DNA from: Lewinellaceae bacterium SD302 | GTDB taxonomy: Bacteria; Bacteroidota; Bacteroidia; Chitinophagales; Saprospiraceae | DNA length: 64,000 nucleotides | Direction of reading: 5' to 3' | Assembly (NCBI GenBank): GCA_002591745.1 | Contig: PDLQ01000001.1 | Span: 1-64,000 of the forward strand | Shown: positions 17,276 to 27,600 of the stretch, in pieces | How positions within the stretch are numbered: position 1 is the first letter of the stretch | Layout: every line of letters starts with the position of its first letter | Position numbers and translations under genes: made by a program | The notes under the pieces: generated by a model | Told to the model about the DNA's origin: nothing | The model's input: the letters and a program-made list of their open reading frames with translations, nothing else | Databases searched by the model: none

Positions 17276-20008
17276 ATGAGTAATTTCGGAAAATCATGTT
17301 TTTTGCCGTTCGTCGTCTTCCTGAGTCTGCTGCTGTCGTTCCCGGTTGCTATGAATGCGCAATCGGATACCTGGCTTGGAGAGGAAATAAAACTCAAGAG
17401 CCAGACCATATCATTAGCTGATGCTTTGCAATTATTGATAGATAACGGCGTATCCATTAGTTACCGTAGTGATCGATTGCCGGAGCAACAAATATCCATT
17501 CGCGGTAAAAAACGAAGTATCGCAAGTTGGCTGAACTTTTTCCTGGTCGATACTGACCTGATCTATGAATCGATTGGAAAAGAAAAAAGCCTGGTCATTT
17601 TTCCCGATCCGGAGATCGTAGGCTACGAACGGACTCTTTATGGTCAGGTATTCGATGCCGCCAGCGGTGAGCGTCTGATCCTGGCAAACATCAATCTACA
17701 GAATCGTAAGCAGGGCATAAGTACCAACGAAGATGGACGTTACAGCGTGAGCCTGGCGGGCGGTATGCTGGACGTGAGTGTCAGTTATATCGGCTACCAA
17801 ACCAAAGTGTTTCAATTGGTTTTGCGCAAAGACAGCTTGTTGAACATCGCGCTGAAGCCGTCTTTGAGTTTACAGGAGATCACGGTCACGGCCAACAGCA
17901 CTTCCATGATTGGCGTAAGCCCGGATGCGGGCGGAATCCGAATCGGGGTAGAGGAAGCGGAGCAGCTAAGCGGCCTGGGTGGGGAAGCCGACCCTTTGTC
18001 AATTGTCAGTTTATTGCCCGGTGTGACGACGGGGGCTGACGGGGTCGGTGGAATCAATATCCGGGGTAGTGACGCTAGCCATAACCTGATTTTGCTGGAC
18101 GGGGTGCCGGTCTATAACCTGAACCATGCTGCCGGGCTCTTCAGTATTTTCAACTCCCAGGCCATTCGCCGGGTAGATCTTTATAAAAATGGGATGCCGG
18201 CCCGTTTCGGCGGTCGCCTTTCCGGAGTGCTGGATGTGCATACGCGGGACGGTAACTTATTTCGCAATGAGGTAAGGGTCAGTCAGAGCTTGCTGGCTAG
18301 TCGTTTAACGGTGGAAGGACCGTTGGTGCCCAAAGAAAGCTCTTACCTTATTTCCGGCCGCTATTTCTGGGCCGGGGCGCTGGTGCCGGGGATCAGTCGT
18401 AATTACAAAGCCCGACAGGGGCGTGACGGCGAGGCGGCTTACGATCTATACGACGTGAATTTTAAGCTGAACCAGCGCCTTGGAAAAACCGATCGCTTGT
18501 ACTTTAGTTTCTATAAGGGGGCGGACATACTGGTTAACGAAGCGGAAAAACGCCAACAAATCACCGACCTCACCGGTGGTGGTGGTGTAATTGTCAACGA
18601 CCTCACCCAAACGAACAGGCAAGAGATTAGCTGGGGCAATACGGTTGGTGCTTTACGCTGGAACCATATTTTTGACGAATCCTTATTCGCCAATATTTCG
18701 CTAACCTACTCTAATTTGGGATTGAGCGCCGGTTTTGATCGCCGGGATAGCATTGAGGTAAACAATTCGTTACGATCCAACTCGCTGGCTACGGGAATTT
18801 TTAAATCGGACATTCGGCAGATCGGTCTTTCATTTGATGGGCAGTGGCTACCGAGGGTGGGGCGTGAGATTCGTTTTGGTACCCAATTAAACTTCCACAG
18901 CTTTACGCCCTTATTGGTATCTAGCCGAAGCAGAGACATTTTGGGGGCAGAATTTCAGCTACCTGTTGCCAAGACTCATCAGCCCATCGAAGCCAATGCC
19001 TTTGCGGCTTACGTCATCAGAAAACCCGGCCTCCAATTTCGGGCCGGACTGCGTGCACAGCTTTGGAGTACCGGCAAAGGGAATCGTTATCTTAATTTTT
19101 CACCACGGCTGCTCTATACCCGTCGAATCGCCCCGGGTTTGAGTTGGCAAACTACGTTTGATGCCTCTACCCAGGCCGTTCATTTACTTTCCAGTTTCAC
19201 ACTTGGTCTTCCTGCGGATATTTGGGTGCCCAGTACGGAGAATCTGCGACCGGCCAGGGCCTATCAGTTCAGTACCGGACTGCGCTGGCAAGTGAAGCAG
19301 GCTTGGGAGCTCGAGCTTTCGGGCTACTCAAAACAAATGGAAGGCTTGGTGGAGTACCGGCCAAGCGAAGACCTGGAAGGAGATTGGGAAGGGCAACTCA
19401 GCGTTGGCCGTGGCCTCGCTTCGGGGCTTGAATTGAGCATTCGGAAAACAGAAGGCAAGATTAGAGGATGGGTATCCTATACCCTGGCTAAAACGAACCG
19501 GACCTTCGATGAGGAGATCAACGAGGGAGAAACGTTTCCTTTTCGCTACGATCGCCTGCATTCCGTTTCCACCTTATTAAGCTGGTACCCCGGCCCGCGG
19601 AGTTCTCTCAGCCTGAGTTGGAGGTTCGGTACCGGCGCGGCCTACAGTCTGAGTTTGAATGATCTGGGGGCTTTTCTGATCGATGATTCCGGGAATCCCC
19701 TGGGCCAATTTGGTTCCCGCAATAGTTTCAGGTTACCCTCTGTACATCGCTTGGATCTGAATTATCGTTTCGAATTACGCCGCAAAGCCAGCAGTCCTTA
19801 TACCCATACTTTTAATATCGGCGTTTACAATGCTTACGATCGCCGCAACGAAATTTACTACGAATTGAGAAAAGAATTCGTGCAGATCGATGGCCAATTG
19901 GATGAGAAAAGATCTTTTGTGAAGGTCTTCATTTCTCGCTTACTCCCTATTTTTTCTTACCAACTTCACTTTCGTGGAAAGCCGCATGTTAAGCCAGACT
20001 TGCGATAA
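17276..20008 (+). CDS. TonB-dependent receptor with STN signalling domain
   Basis: A 910-residue outer-membrane receptor. Order of parts: signal peptide (ending about residue 28), STN secretin/TonB short N-terminal domain (about 45-100, LADALQLLIDNGVSISYRSD) that signals to FecR, carboxypeptidase-regulatory-like beta domain (about 125-195, GQVFDAASGERLILANI), plug domain (about 215-330, GGINIRGSDASHNLILLDGV) and a 22-strand-type barrel to the C-terminus. No SusC-specific features were seen; it resembles FecA-type and DUF4249-associated receptors. The substrate cannot be read from the sequence; a siderophore or metal chelate, peptide or glycan are possible. Last receptor element of a sigma-anti-sigma-receptor-lipoprotein unit. 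Confidence 0.92.
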   Translation: MSNFGKSCFLPFVVFLSLLLSFPVAMNAQSDTWLGEEIKLKSQTISLADALQLLIDNGVSISYRSDRLPEQQISIRGKKRSIASWLNFFLVDTDLIYESIGKEKSLVIFPDPEIVGYERTLYGQVFDAASGERLILANINLQNRKQGISTNEDGRYSVSLAGGMLDVSVSYIGYQTKVFQLVLRKDSLLNIALKPSLSLQEITVTANSTSMIGVSPDAGGIRIGVEEAEQLSGLGGEADPLSIVSLLPGVTTGADGVGGINIRGSDASHNLILLDGVPVYNLNHAAGLFSIFNSQAIRRVDLYKNGMPARFGGRLSGVLDVHTRDGNLFRNEVRVSQSLLASRLTVEGPLVPKESSYLISGRYFWAGALVPGISRNYKARQGRDGEAAYDLYDVNFKLNQRLGKTDRLYFSFYKGADILVNEAEKRQQITDLTGGGGVIVNDLTQTNRQEISWGNTVGALRWNHIFDESLFANISLTYSNLGLSAGFDRRDSIEVNNSLRSNSLATGIFKSDIRQIGLSFDGQWLPRVGREIRFGTQLNFHSFTPLLVSSRSRDILGAEFQLPVAKTHQPIEANAFAAYVIRKPGLQFRAGLRAQLWSTGKGNRYLNFSPRLLYTRRIAPGLSWQTTFDASTQAVHLLSSFTLGLPADIWVPSTENLRPARAYQFSTGLRWQVKQAWELELSGYSKQMEGLVEYRPSEDLEGDWEGQLSVGRGLASGLELSIRKTEGKIRGWVSYTLAKTNRTFDEEINEGETFPFRYDRLHSVSTLLSWYPGPRSSLSLSWRFGTGAAYSLSLNDLGAFLIDDSGNPLGQFGSRNSFRLPSVHRLDLNYRFELRRKASSPYTHTFNIGVYNAYDRRNEIYYELRKEFVQIDGQLDEKRSFVKVFISRLLPIFSYQLHFRGKPHVKPDLR

Positions 20009-20056
20009 TGGCAATTTTAGGTTATATTTGAATTTACACTATCTCACTACATCCCT

Positions 20057-20974
20057 TTGCTGACAAAATCACATATTAGCGTCATTGTTCTCTTCCTTCT
20101 GGGGGGAGTGTTTAGCCGCTGTGAGGAGCCAGTTGAACTGGGTGTGGTCATTCAGAACGACGCCCTGATCGTCAATTCCGTACTTTATCCGGAAGCTCTG
20201 GCGGAAGTGCGTGTTGGTACGATTAGAAGTTACGCTACCAACGACGAAGCCGACTTTGTTGATGATGCTGTGGTAGAGATTTACGGAATCGGAGATGATC
20301 CGGAGGCTGTACTGATTTACCAACCAGGCACGAATGGTATTTATCGTGCCGAGGAATTTTCACCTCGTTCCGGCATGACCTACGAAGTAAAGGTCTATGC
20401 TGATGAATACGGTATTTCGTCTGGTCAAAGCTACGTTCCTTTTCCCTCTCAGATTACCAATCTGGAGTCCGGGAATCTCGTCATCACAGAAGCGGGCGGG
20501 GATCATATCTATTCTTTTGACCTGCAAATCGAATACGAAGACGCTTCGGATGAATTGAATTTTTACCACCTGAGACTCTTTCAGGGCCGTGACCAATTCA
20601 TTGTATCCGCCGATGGGGATACCATCATCTTTGATTCGACCAAAGAGTTAATAGAATTTCCTCCTGCCCCTGGCTACGAATATCAAATGGCGGGTAACAA
20701 CGATGGAATCCTCTTTGCCGACGGCGCTATATCTGGCAGACACGTCTTTTCGCTTGCTAGTCGGATTGATCCAGAAAAAGAGCTCTTTGGAGAAATCTAC
20801 ACTGAACTAAGAACAGTAACCCAGGAATACTATAAATACCAGAATTCTGTAGCCAACAGTTCGGTCAACATAGGCGGCTTCACCCAGCCCGGTTCCGGCT
20901 ACGGAAACGTCAAGAACGGTGCTGGCTCGGTAACCGGTTATTCGGGGTCCCTCGATACCATTGTTATTAATTAA
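20057..20974 (+). CDS. DUF4249 lipoprotein paired with the TonB receptor
   Basis: A 305-residue DUF4249 lipoprotein. It has a signal segment VIVLFLLGGVFSRC (lipobox Cys at about 22) and the family pattern LIVNSVLYPEALAEVRVG, DDAVVEIYG, MTYEVKVYADEYG and IYSFDLQIEYED. The only available start is TTG (20057-20059), which gives a proper K-containing n-region. It follows the receptor by 48 bp and is presumably its surface lipoprotein partner. Distinct in sequence from the other DUF4249 protein at 12860. Confidence 0.8.
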   Translation: MLTKSHISVIVLFLLGGVFSRCEEPVELGVVIQNDALIVNSVLYPEALAEVRVGTIRSYATNDEADFVDDAVVEIYGIGDDPEAVLIYQPGTNGIYRAEEFSPRSGMTYEVKVYADEYGISSGQSYVPFPSQITNLESGNLVITEAGGDHIYSFDLQIEYEDASDELNFYHLRLFQGRDQFIVSADGDTIIFDSTKELIEFPPAPGYEYQMAGNNDGILFADGAISGRHVFSLASRIDPEKELFGEIYTELRTVTQEYYKYQNSVANSSVNIGGFTQPGSGYGNVKNGAGSVTGYSGSLDTIVIN

Positions 20975-21141
20975 GATTTATTTTGCTTTCCCTTGGGGGG
21001 TGGCCTTATTCTTCGTGTCCTATTAGTAGAGCGCAAGCAGATATTGCCTTTTTAGTGCTGTTTGCCCAATTATTACTTACCTCCTCTCACAGTTTAAGCG
21101 GGCTCGATCCACGAGAATTGTCTGAGATTTGCTACTAGGAT

Positions 21142-21831
21142 ATGGACAACCAAGGAAAAATAGACCTGATCAACGAATTTGCCATTTTTGATCACTTGAA
21201 CGAAAACGAAAAAGTACAGTTGGCAGAAATGATGGAAGAATATCGCCTAAGTCGATATAGTGCCATCTATCAACCCGGCGACGTTTCCGATACAATTTAT
21301 TTGTTGTCTAAAGGCACCATCAAGATATCTACTCACAACGATGAAGGTAAGGAAGTCATTAAAAGACTGATCCACCCCGAAGCCATTTTTGGAGAGCGGT
21401 CCCTGGTAGGGGAGGCCTGTCGGTCGGAATCCGCTCAAGCCCTGAAGGGAGAGGTCGTTTTTTATGCTGTCAAAGTAGCAGCGTTTCAAAAGATCATGAT
21501 TGGTAATCCTGCGTTAAGCCAGGAGGTATTACGCCTTTTCGGTAGTCGCCTGATTGCCGCTGAAGACCGACTGGAAAACCTGATCTTCAAAGATGCCCGA
21601 GGCCGGATCATCGAATTCTTGCACGAAGTAGTATCACTGCGCGGTCAGCGTGTAGGCTTTGAAACACTGTTAAAGCACAGCCTGACCCATCAGGACATCG
21701 CTAACATCACCTGTACGAGCCGCCAGACAGTCACCCTGGTATTGAATGAACTCAGGAAGGATAACCTGATCTACTTTAATCGTGGACGGATCTTGGTCAG
21801 GGACATGCAGCAGTTAAGGGCGATTGCCTAA
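21142..21831 (+). CDS. Crp/Fnr family transcriptional regulator
   Basis: A 229-residue cytoplasmic regulator. The cyclic-nucleotide-binding beta-roll is at about residues 15-115 (QPGDVSDTIYLLSKGTIKIS; GERSLVGE). After the dimer helix comes a Crp-type winged helix at about 150-225 with recognition segment LTHQDIANITCTSRQTVTLV. The cAMP pocket Arg/Ser pair is not clearly preserved, so the ligand is unknown; no Fnr-type cysteine cluster. Its stop overlaps the convergent dynamin-like gene's stop region by 4 bp. Bases 21466-21480 (VKVAAF) include an exact core of the dispersed motif. Confidence 0.9.
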   Translation: MDNQGKIDLINEFAIFDHLNENEKVQLAEMMEEYRLSRYSAIYQPGDVSDTIYLLSKGTIKISTHNDEGKEVIKRLIHPEAIFGERSLVGEACRSESAQALKGEVVFYAVKVAAFQKIMIGNPALSQEVLRLFGSRLIAAEDRLENLIFKDARGRIIEFLHEVVSLRGQRVGFETLLKHSLTHQDIANITCTSRQTVTLVLNELRKDNLIYFNRGRILVRDMQQLRAIA

Positions 21832-23546
21832 AGCTCCTTTTTCAAATCCCGCAACGCCCCCTCGATCTCCTCGTGTTGCCCCTCGAGGATCGCCAGGGTC
21901 GTTTTTTCCCTTTTCAACATCTCGTCGAAGCGGTTGAAATTATCCTCGATCTTTTGGCGGAGTTGATTGATGTAAGTCTTGAGTTTGGTTTCCAGTTCTT
22001 TGCCCAACTGCGCCCGCCCGCTAGTGATTTCTTTTTCGAAACCCTCTACGATCTTACGACGCTTTCCCCTGGTGCTGAAACCGGCGAACAGAATTCCGAT
22101 GCTGGTCAACACGCCGCCGGTGATGTCGAAAACCGGCAGGCCGCTAAGTGCCATTAACACCACGCCGATGGCTGCGATGCCACCGCCGGCTGCCAGGTTC
22201 GGGGCCAGGCTTTCGCGACCATCAAACATGGAGGCATCGGTGAAATTTTCGGTACGACTGACGAAGCGGTTGAACTGGTCGCGTAGATCACGCAGGACGT
22301 TTTCCCGCCGCTCGGCAATGGAGGCGAAGAGTTCATGATCGTCCTTCAGGATTGTTTTACTGGAGCGTAGTTTCAGGTCGATCAGATGCGCCATCTGCTT
22401 AATGCTCTCGGCCAGGTCCACTACTCCCTCATTGAGTCGGTTGCGCAGTTCGGTGTTCAGCTCGTTTTCCAGTTCCTCGGCCATATTATCCAACCAGACC
22501 TTGGCGCCGGGGGTGGAAGTGAAAGTAGAAGAGACACTCCTTTTTATCAGCCCGAACATAGAAAGGCCACTCCGTAACTCTTCCAGGCGTTTGCGGGTTA
22601 TGCGATCATAGGTCAATAGTAGGTTTTCTGTCATCAGGTCCACCTGTTTGAGGCTTTGCTTTTCCTGGTCATCCAAGGTGATTTTGACCTCGTCACGAAA
22701 GGCCAGATCGGCGTCGAATTGCTGGCGTCGCAGTTGCATACCGTCGGCAATCCGGTTGTTGATCGTCTGGGCCGTCTCAATGCTATTGACCAGTTTAAGC
22801 TTGGTCGCCTGACCACCGGTAATATTTTCCTGAATGTAACTACGCAGGGGTAGGAAACCGCTGATCGTCTTCTGATCTTCCATTTCCTGCTTGGCACTTA
22901 CGGCAAAAACCCGGGGTGACTCAATACCTTTTTTTGTCGCGTATTCCCTGACACCCTGCATGTTTACCTCCAAATCTTCGGGGGGCATCAAGTCTTTTTG
23001 CTGGAGCACGAAGATGACTTTTTTTTGCCAGTCTGCGTGAATGTAGTCAAAGAACTCCCAGGCACTTTGGCGGTAGGGGTTCTTGGCTTCGAAGACGAAA
23101 ACGATCAGATCACTGGAGGGGATGAACCGCTCGGTAATTTCCTGGTGGTGCTCCACGATGGTGTTGGTGCCCGGCGTGTCCACGATGGCGATTTCCTTGA
23201 GAATCTCCACCGGAAGCATGATCTTTTTGAAGTATTTATTGATGATCACCTCCTGCTCTTCGGGGCCGTAGAGTATTTGCTGGATTACGTCCGTCATCGG
23301 CTGGGGAGCAGCCTTGGCTATTTCGCGGCCAGTATCCAACAGGGCGTTCACGAAACTACTCTTGCCGGCCTTCACTTCTCCGACGATCACGAACATGAAA
23401 GGTTCGAAAATACGGCTGCGCAGTTCGCTAACGGTTTCAGCCAGGTCCTCGTGGCCGATCCGAATGGTCAGTTCGTGCAGTGATTTGATTACTTCATCCA
23501 ATCTGGCCCGGCCGGCCTGTACGTTCGCTTCAATTAAGTTGGACAT
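21828..23546 (-). CDS. Bacterial dynamin-like GTPase
   Basis: A 572-residue large GTPase. The G1 loop GEVKAGKSS is at 56-64, the G2 Thr is probably in PMTDV (about 83-87), and G3 DTPG is at 123-126. A divergent G4 LQQKD is at 181-185, where T/NKxD would be canonical. Long coiled-coil regions follow, and then a hydrophobic paddle-like segment (about 450-500, IAAIGVVLMALSGLPVFDI) before the C-terminal helices. Bacterial dynamins remodel or repair membranes, and some act in phage defence; the sequence does not tell which applies here. An octamer fold-back array lies immediately upstream, in its leader. Confidence 0.88.
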   Translation of the reverse strand: MSNLIEANVQAGRARLDEVIKSLHELTIRIGHEDLAETVSELRSRIFEPFMFVIVGEVKAGKSSFVNALLDTGREIAKAAPQPMTDVIQQILYGPEEQEVIINKYFKKIMLPVEILKEIAIVDTPGTNTIVEHHQEITERFIPSSDLIVFVFEAKNPYRQSAWEFFDYIHADWQKKVIFVLQQKDLMPPEDLEVNMQGVREYATKKGIESPRVFAVSAKQEMEDQKTISGFLPLRSYIQENITGGQATKLKLVNSIETAQTINNRIADGMQLRRQQFDADLAFRDEVKITLDDQEKQSLKQVDLMTENLLLTYDRITRKRLEELRSGLSMFGLIKRSVSSTFTSTPGAKVWLDNMAEELENELNTELRNRLNEGVVDLAESIKQMAHLIDLKLRSSKTILKDDHELFASIAERRENVLRDLRDQFNRFVSRTENFTDASMFDGRESLAPNLAAGGGIAAIGVVLMALSGLPVFDITGGVLTSIGILFAGFSTRGKRRKIVEGFEKEITSGRAQLGKELETKLKTYINQLRQKIEDNFNRFDEMLKREKTTLAILEGQHEEIEGALRDLKKEL

Positions 23547-23551
23547 GGGAG

Positions 23552-23674
23552 AATGATCAAATGATTTAATGATCTAATGATACATTGATCTAATGATACA
23601 ATGATTTAATGATACAATTATGAAATGAAAGAATGGCTCACTTGATCATTGACGCATTGAATCATTCAATCATT
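23552..23674. repeat. Octamer-period fold-back array, copy 2
   Basis: About nine consecutive octamers of the type ATGATNNA (23552-23630: ATGATTTA, ATGATCTA, ATGATACA and variants) are followed by complementary TNATCATT units (23641-23674). Together they fold back into a hairpin. The array fills the gap between the dynamin start (23546) and the WbqC stop (23670), so it lies in the 5' leader of the dynamin transcript and overlaps the last codons of the WbqC gene. Confidence 0.8.
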
Positions 23675-24389
23675 GATGAGCCCGAAGATACGTTGCCGCC
23701 GCCGGTCCCTGACAAAACAAGAGATCAAGTACGGAAAGGTTGCCCTGGAAACCGTAGCGGTCGGTAAACAACTGCGGGTAGGACGGAGGCTGCAAAGGTA
23801 ATTCCTGACGGCTGGATCGCAAGTCGATTACCGCCGGTGTTTCCTGGTCGCCGGGCCGATAGGCCTCCGTAACACTAGGCGTAACGGGCGGCATTAACCA
23901 TCCGTTCAAAAGATCTTGCAGGGAATCATTCAGACTACAAAGTAGCAATGTTTTTTGGTCGAGGAGTGTGAAAATCGGCTCCGCATAGAACTCAAAATAA
24001 GGGGCTCTTCCGTAAGCGCTCATAATGGTCCTGCGGTGTTCTCTGGGCCAGTCATTGGAGTAGCTTATCCGGACTTCCCGGATCGGGGTAGCCTGGTGTT
24101 TGCCTTTTTCCAGTGGAATGCTCAACCACCTGCTACCATTGGCCGTAGCGATACGACAGCGGTTTCGGTAGCCTCCTTTTTGGTAGTTTTCGTGGGCTTC
24201 CCATTGCCAGGATTTGCTGCGAGCTGCCTGGAGGTACCAAGCCAGTGGAGGAAGGTAAGCGGTGGAAGTGAGTAAATTCGAATGGTCCAAAAACAAGAAT
24301 TTGGTCAAAAAGATCGGATATATTGTAAATATTACGGATTGCGACAAAGATACCTTCGTTTTGATTGTTTCTTTTCGGTGACTTTGCAT
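23670..24389 (-). CDS. WbqC-like family protein
   Basis: A cytoplasmic protein with the WbqC signature: LLTSTAYLPPLAWYLQAARS near the start, HENYQKGGYRNRCRIATANG, and WLSIPLEKGKHQATPIREV. Family members are linked by context to surface-glycan synthesis, but the reaction is unproven. The ATG at 24389 gives 239 residues with an atypical 38-residue leader before the conserved block. A TTG at 24288-24290 (DHSNLLTSTAYLPP) may be the true start. Bases 23938-23950 carry an exact core of the dispersed motif in a reading frame different from most other coding copies. Confidence 0.75.
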   Translation of the reverse strand: MQSHRKETIKTKVSLSQSVIFTIYPIFLTKFLFLDHSNLLTSTAYLPPLAWYLQAARSKSWQWEAHENYQKGGYRNRCRIATANGSRWLSIPLEKGKHQATPIREVRISYSNDWPREHRRTIMSAYGRAPYFEFYAEPIFTLLDQKTLLLCSLNDSLQDLLNGWLMPPVTPSVTEAYRPGDQETPAVIDLRSSRQELPLQPPSYPQLFTDRYGFQGNLSVLDLLFCQGPAAATYLRAHQ

Positions 24390-24560
24390 TATGTTCGGTA
24401 AAGTTTTTTGAGATTTTGTTTACTCCTACACCATAGCGAATATTTAAACGCTGTTGATTTTTCCTGATTCTGACTAACATCCAGCGGGGAAGGTCATTTA
24501 GTATTGCTACTCTGGCTTCACTGATCTTAGCAGGATACTAATGTTTTGGTCCCTTGATCG

Positions 24561-24584
24561 ACACTGCTACTTTGCTAGCCAAAA
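24561..24584 (+). repeat. Intergenic copy of the dispersed TGCTACTTTG motif
   Basis: ACTGCTACTTTGCTAGCCAA lies in the 270-bp gap between the divergent WbqC and S8 protease genes (exact core 24565-24574). The rest of the gap is AT-rich promoter-type sequence with no gene. Confidence 0.7.
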
Positions 24585-24658
24585 AATAGATTTAAGTGGC
24601 TCCCCGGAGCTATTATTCATACCTGTACTATCATACTTTTTAATAAAACCATTCTTTA

Positions 24659-27600
24659 ATGCGAATTTTTACCCGCGCTCTTAGCTTGCTGGTTTTGCTG
24701 CTTTTAGCTGCATCCACCCAGGCACAGAGTGATTACACTATTCCCTATCAGGATCGAATGATCGACTTGGAGGAAAACATCAGTTCGTTTAGCTGGTCCG
24801 ATCTCAACCGGGCCGATCGCATCCGTGGCGGCCACTATTTGTGGGTGCAATTCTATGCTACCCCGAAGCTGGAGGTCCAGGAGCGACTGGCTGCAGGCGA
24901 CGTAGAGTTGATCAACTTCATCGGCAACAAGGCTTACCTGGCCTACGTACCTACCAAGGTTGACGTGGATTTCCTCGCCCAAGCCGGCGTACGGAGTATT
25001 ACAAAGATCACCAACGACCTGAAATTGTCCGAAAACTTACGTTACGGCAACATTGGCGACTGGGCGATCGAGGACGGACGACTGCGGGTGAATCTGCTTT
25101 ACCACGATAAAGTATCGACTGAATACGCGTTGGATCAATTCCGTGAACTGAAGATCAGCATTGCTCAAAACTACAAGGGAGCTACTACTATCGAACTAAT
25201 TATTCCCGACGATTGCCTGACGCAATTGGCTGAGCTGCCTTTTGTAAGCTACATTGAGGTAGCTACCGCGCCGGACGTTAAAGACGATACCGATGGCCGT
25301 GGACTCCACCGTGCCAACAGCCTGGATACCCAGACGGAATTCGGCCGTAATTACGATGGTAGCGGCATCGGTGTCATGGTACGTGACGATGGTACCGTAG
25401 GACCACACATCGATTATACGGGGCGAATTGACAATACCTCGGCCACGGAAACAACCGGTACCCACGGTGATGGCGTTGGTGGAATTATGGCCGGAGCGGG
25501 TAACCTTAATCCGGATTACCGGGGCATGGCTGCTGGTTCGGACATTTACGTGATCGACTATAACTCCAGTTTCCTGGATAACGCCACCACTTCCCGCATT
25601 AACGACGGAACGGTACTGATCACGAATTCATCCTATAGCAATGGTTGTAACGACGGTTATACCTCAACGACCCGTACGGTAGATCAGCAATCCAACACGC
25701 TGCCAAACCTGCTGCACGTATTCTCAGCGGGTAACTCTAACAACCAGGATTGTGGTTACGGTGCCGGCAACCAGTGGGGTAACATTACTGGTGGTCACAA
25801 ACAAGGTAAGAACGTAATCGCCACGGCCAACGTATTTTCCGACGCCGGCCTGGTGACCTCCAGTAGCCGTGGCCCTGCTCATGATGGACGGATCAAGCCG
25901 GACATTGCCGCCAACGGGCAGAACCAGATATCCACTGACCCGAATAATGCTTACGCGCCCTTTGGAGGCACCTCCGGTGCTGCACCCGGTATCGCCGGTA
26001 TCAGCGCTCAGCTTTATCAGGCCTATCAGGAAACTTACGACGAGCTGCCGGAAGGTGCCCTTATCAAAGCTGCCATGCTGAACACCGCCAATGATTACGG
26101 TAACGTAGGACCCGACTTTCGCTTCGGCTGGGGTATCGTGAATGCTCTGCGTGCCGCCGAACTTATTGAGGATGGTCGTTTCGAAACCGGAGCCGCCTCC
26201 CAGGGCGTACTGAATGCTCACGAGATCGAGTTGCCGGAAGGAACTATTCAGGCCCGGGTTATGCTATACTGGCGTGACCCCGCCGCCGTTACGGGCGCCG
26301 CCAAGGCACTTGTCAATGATTTGGACCTGAAACTGGTAGCCGGTCCAGGAGTTGTCGATACTCTCTTACCTTACGTACTGGACCATACGCCAAACACTAC
26401 GGCTCTTAACTTGCCGGCGACCAATGGTGAGGACCACCTGAACAACGTGGAGCAAATCGTGCTCAATGAGCCCGCGGCCGGAACCTATACTTTTGACGTG
26501 AGTGGATTTGACGTCCCCCAGGGTAACCAGGGCTACTTCCTCGTTTACGAGATCATTACCGAACGGATCACGGTTACTTTCCCCAATGGCGGCGAACACC
26601 TGGAACGCGGTGGTTCCGAATTCATCCACTGGGATGCCGTAAACAGTCAGGGTACTTTCCTGATCGAGTACTCCCGCAACAACGGAATGAGCTGGAACGG
26701 TATCGCTGAGGTACCCGCCAACCAGCGCCTGTACGAATGGAGCCTTCCATTCGCCACCAGTGGAGAAGCCATTGTGCGTGTGACCAGTGAAAATGCCATG
26801 GATGTTAGCGACGAGACCTTCGATATGTGTGGCCGGGTCAACAACAATACGATCGAACTGACCTCGATCTGTCTGGACAGCAAGACCTTTACCTGGAATG
26901 CAGTCAATGGCGCAGATAGCTATGACTTCTACGTGCTGGGTGAAAAATACATGGAAGTACGGGGTACTTCAACCGAGCCGGAGATTACGATTGATAATCT
27001 GCCAGCTGGTGAAGAGGTATGGGTAGCCGTTACGGCTTCCAGTTCCGAAGACGGTTGGACGACCAAGCGTACCGTTGCGGTAATGTTTGATGGAAGCATC
27101 ACCAATTGTGTTCTTGGAAATGATTTGGTGGTCTCCGAAATTCTTAGTGGCGCTGGCAGTTTCTCCGAAGCATGTTCTTCTGATGCTGACAACCTGGTAC
27201 GGGTGATGCTGACCAATAATGGAATGGTGGATCTGACCAATTTTGAAGTTAGTTACCAACTTGACGAAGGTCCGGTTGTGAATGAAATTTTCGCCGGTAC
27301 CCTAGCCGTTGGGGAATCCGCTGAATACGTGTTCACCGAACCTCTTATAATCGAAAATGGCGGAGAATACGAGTTGACCATCAGTACTGAAAACGACGGA
27401 GATGAGTTCCTGCCGAATAATACTGCAACCATCTCCTTTACTCTTTCGACCACCCTGATAGATGCTCCCGTTGCCGAAGATTTTGAACTTGCCGGTTTCC
27501 CATCCTTAGATTGGGTGCTTCAGAACCCGGACAATGATTTCAGTTGGGTCCAGGCCAGCGTAACTGGTGCGGACGGTTTACAGACTACGGCCGGTTATAT

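Noticed and set aside
21828-23546. Dynamin-like GTPase as a phage-defence system
   Set aside because: No second dynamin or defence gene is adjacent; the sequence alone does not separate defence from membrane maintenance.
23552-23674. Octamer array considered as a CRISPR-like or origin iteron array
   Set aside because: Units are 8 bp with no spacers, and the second half is inverted to form a hairpin. It recurs in four gaps with no replication genes nearby, so hairpin repeat is the better reading.
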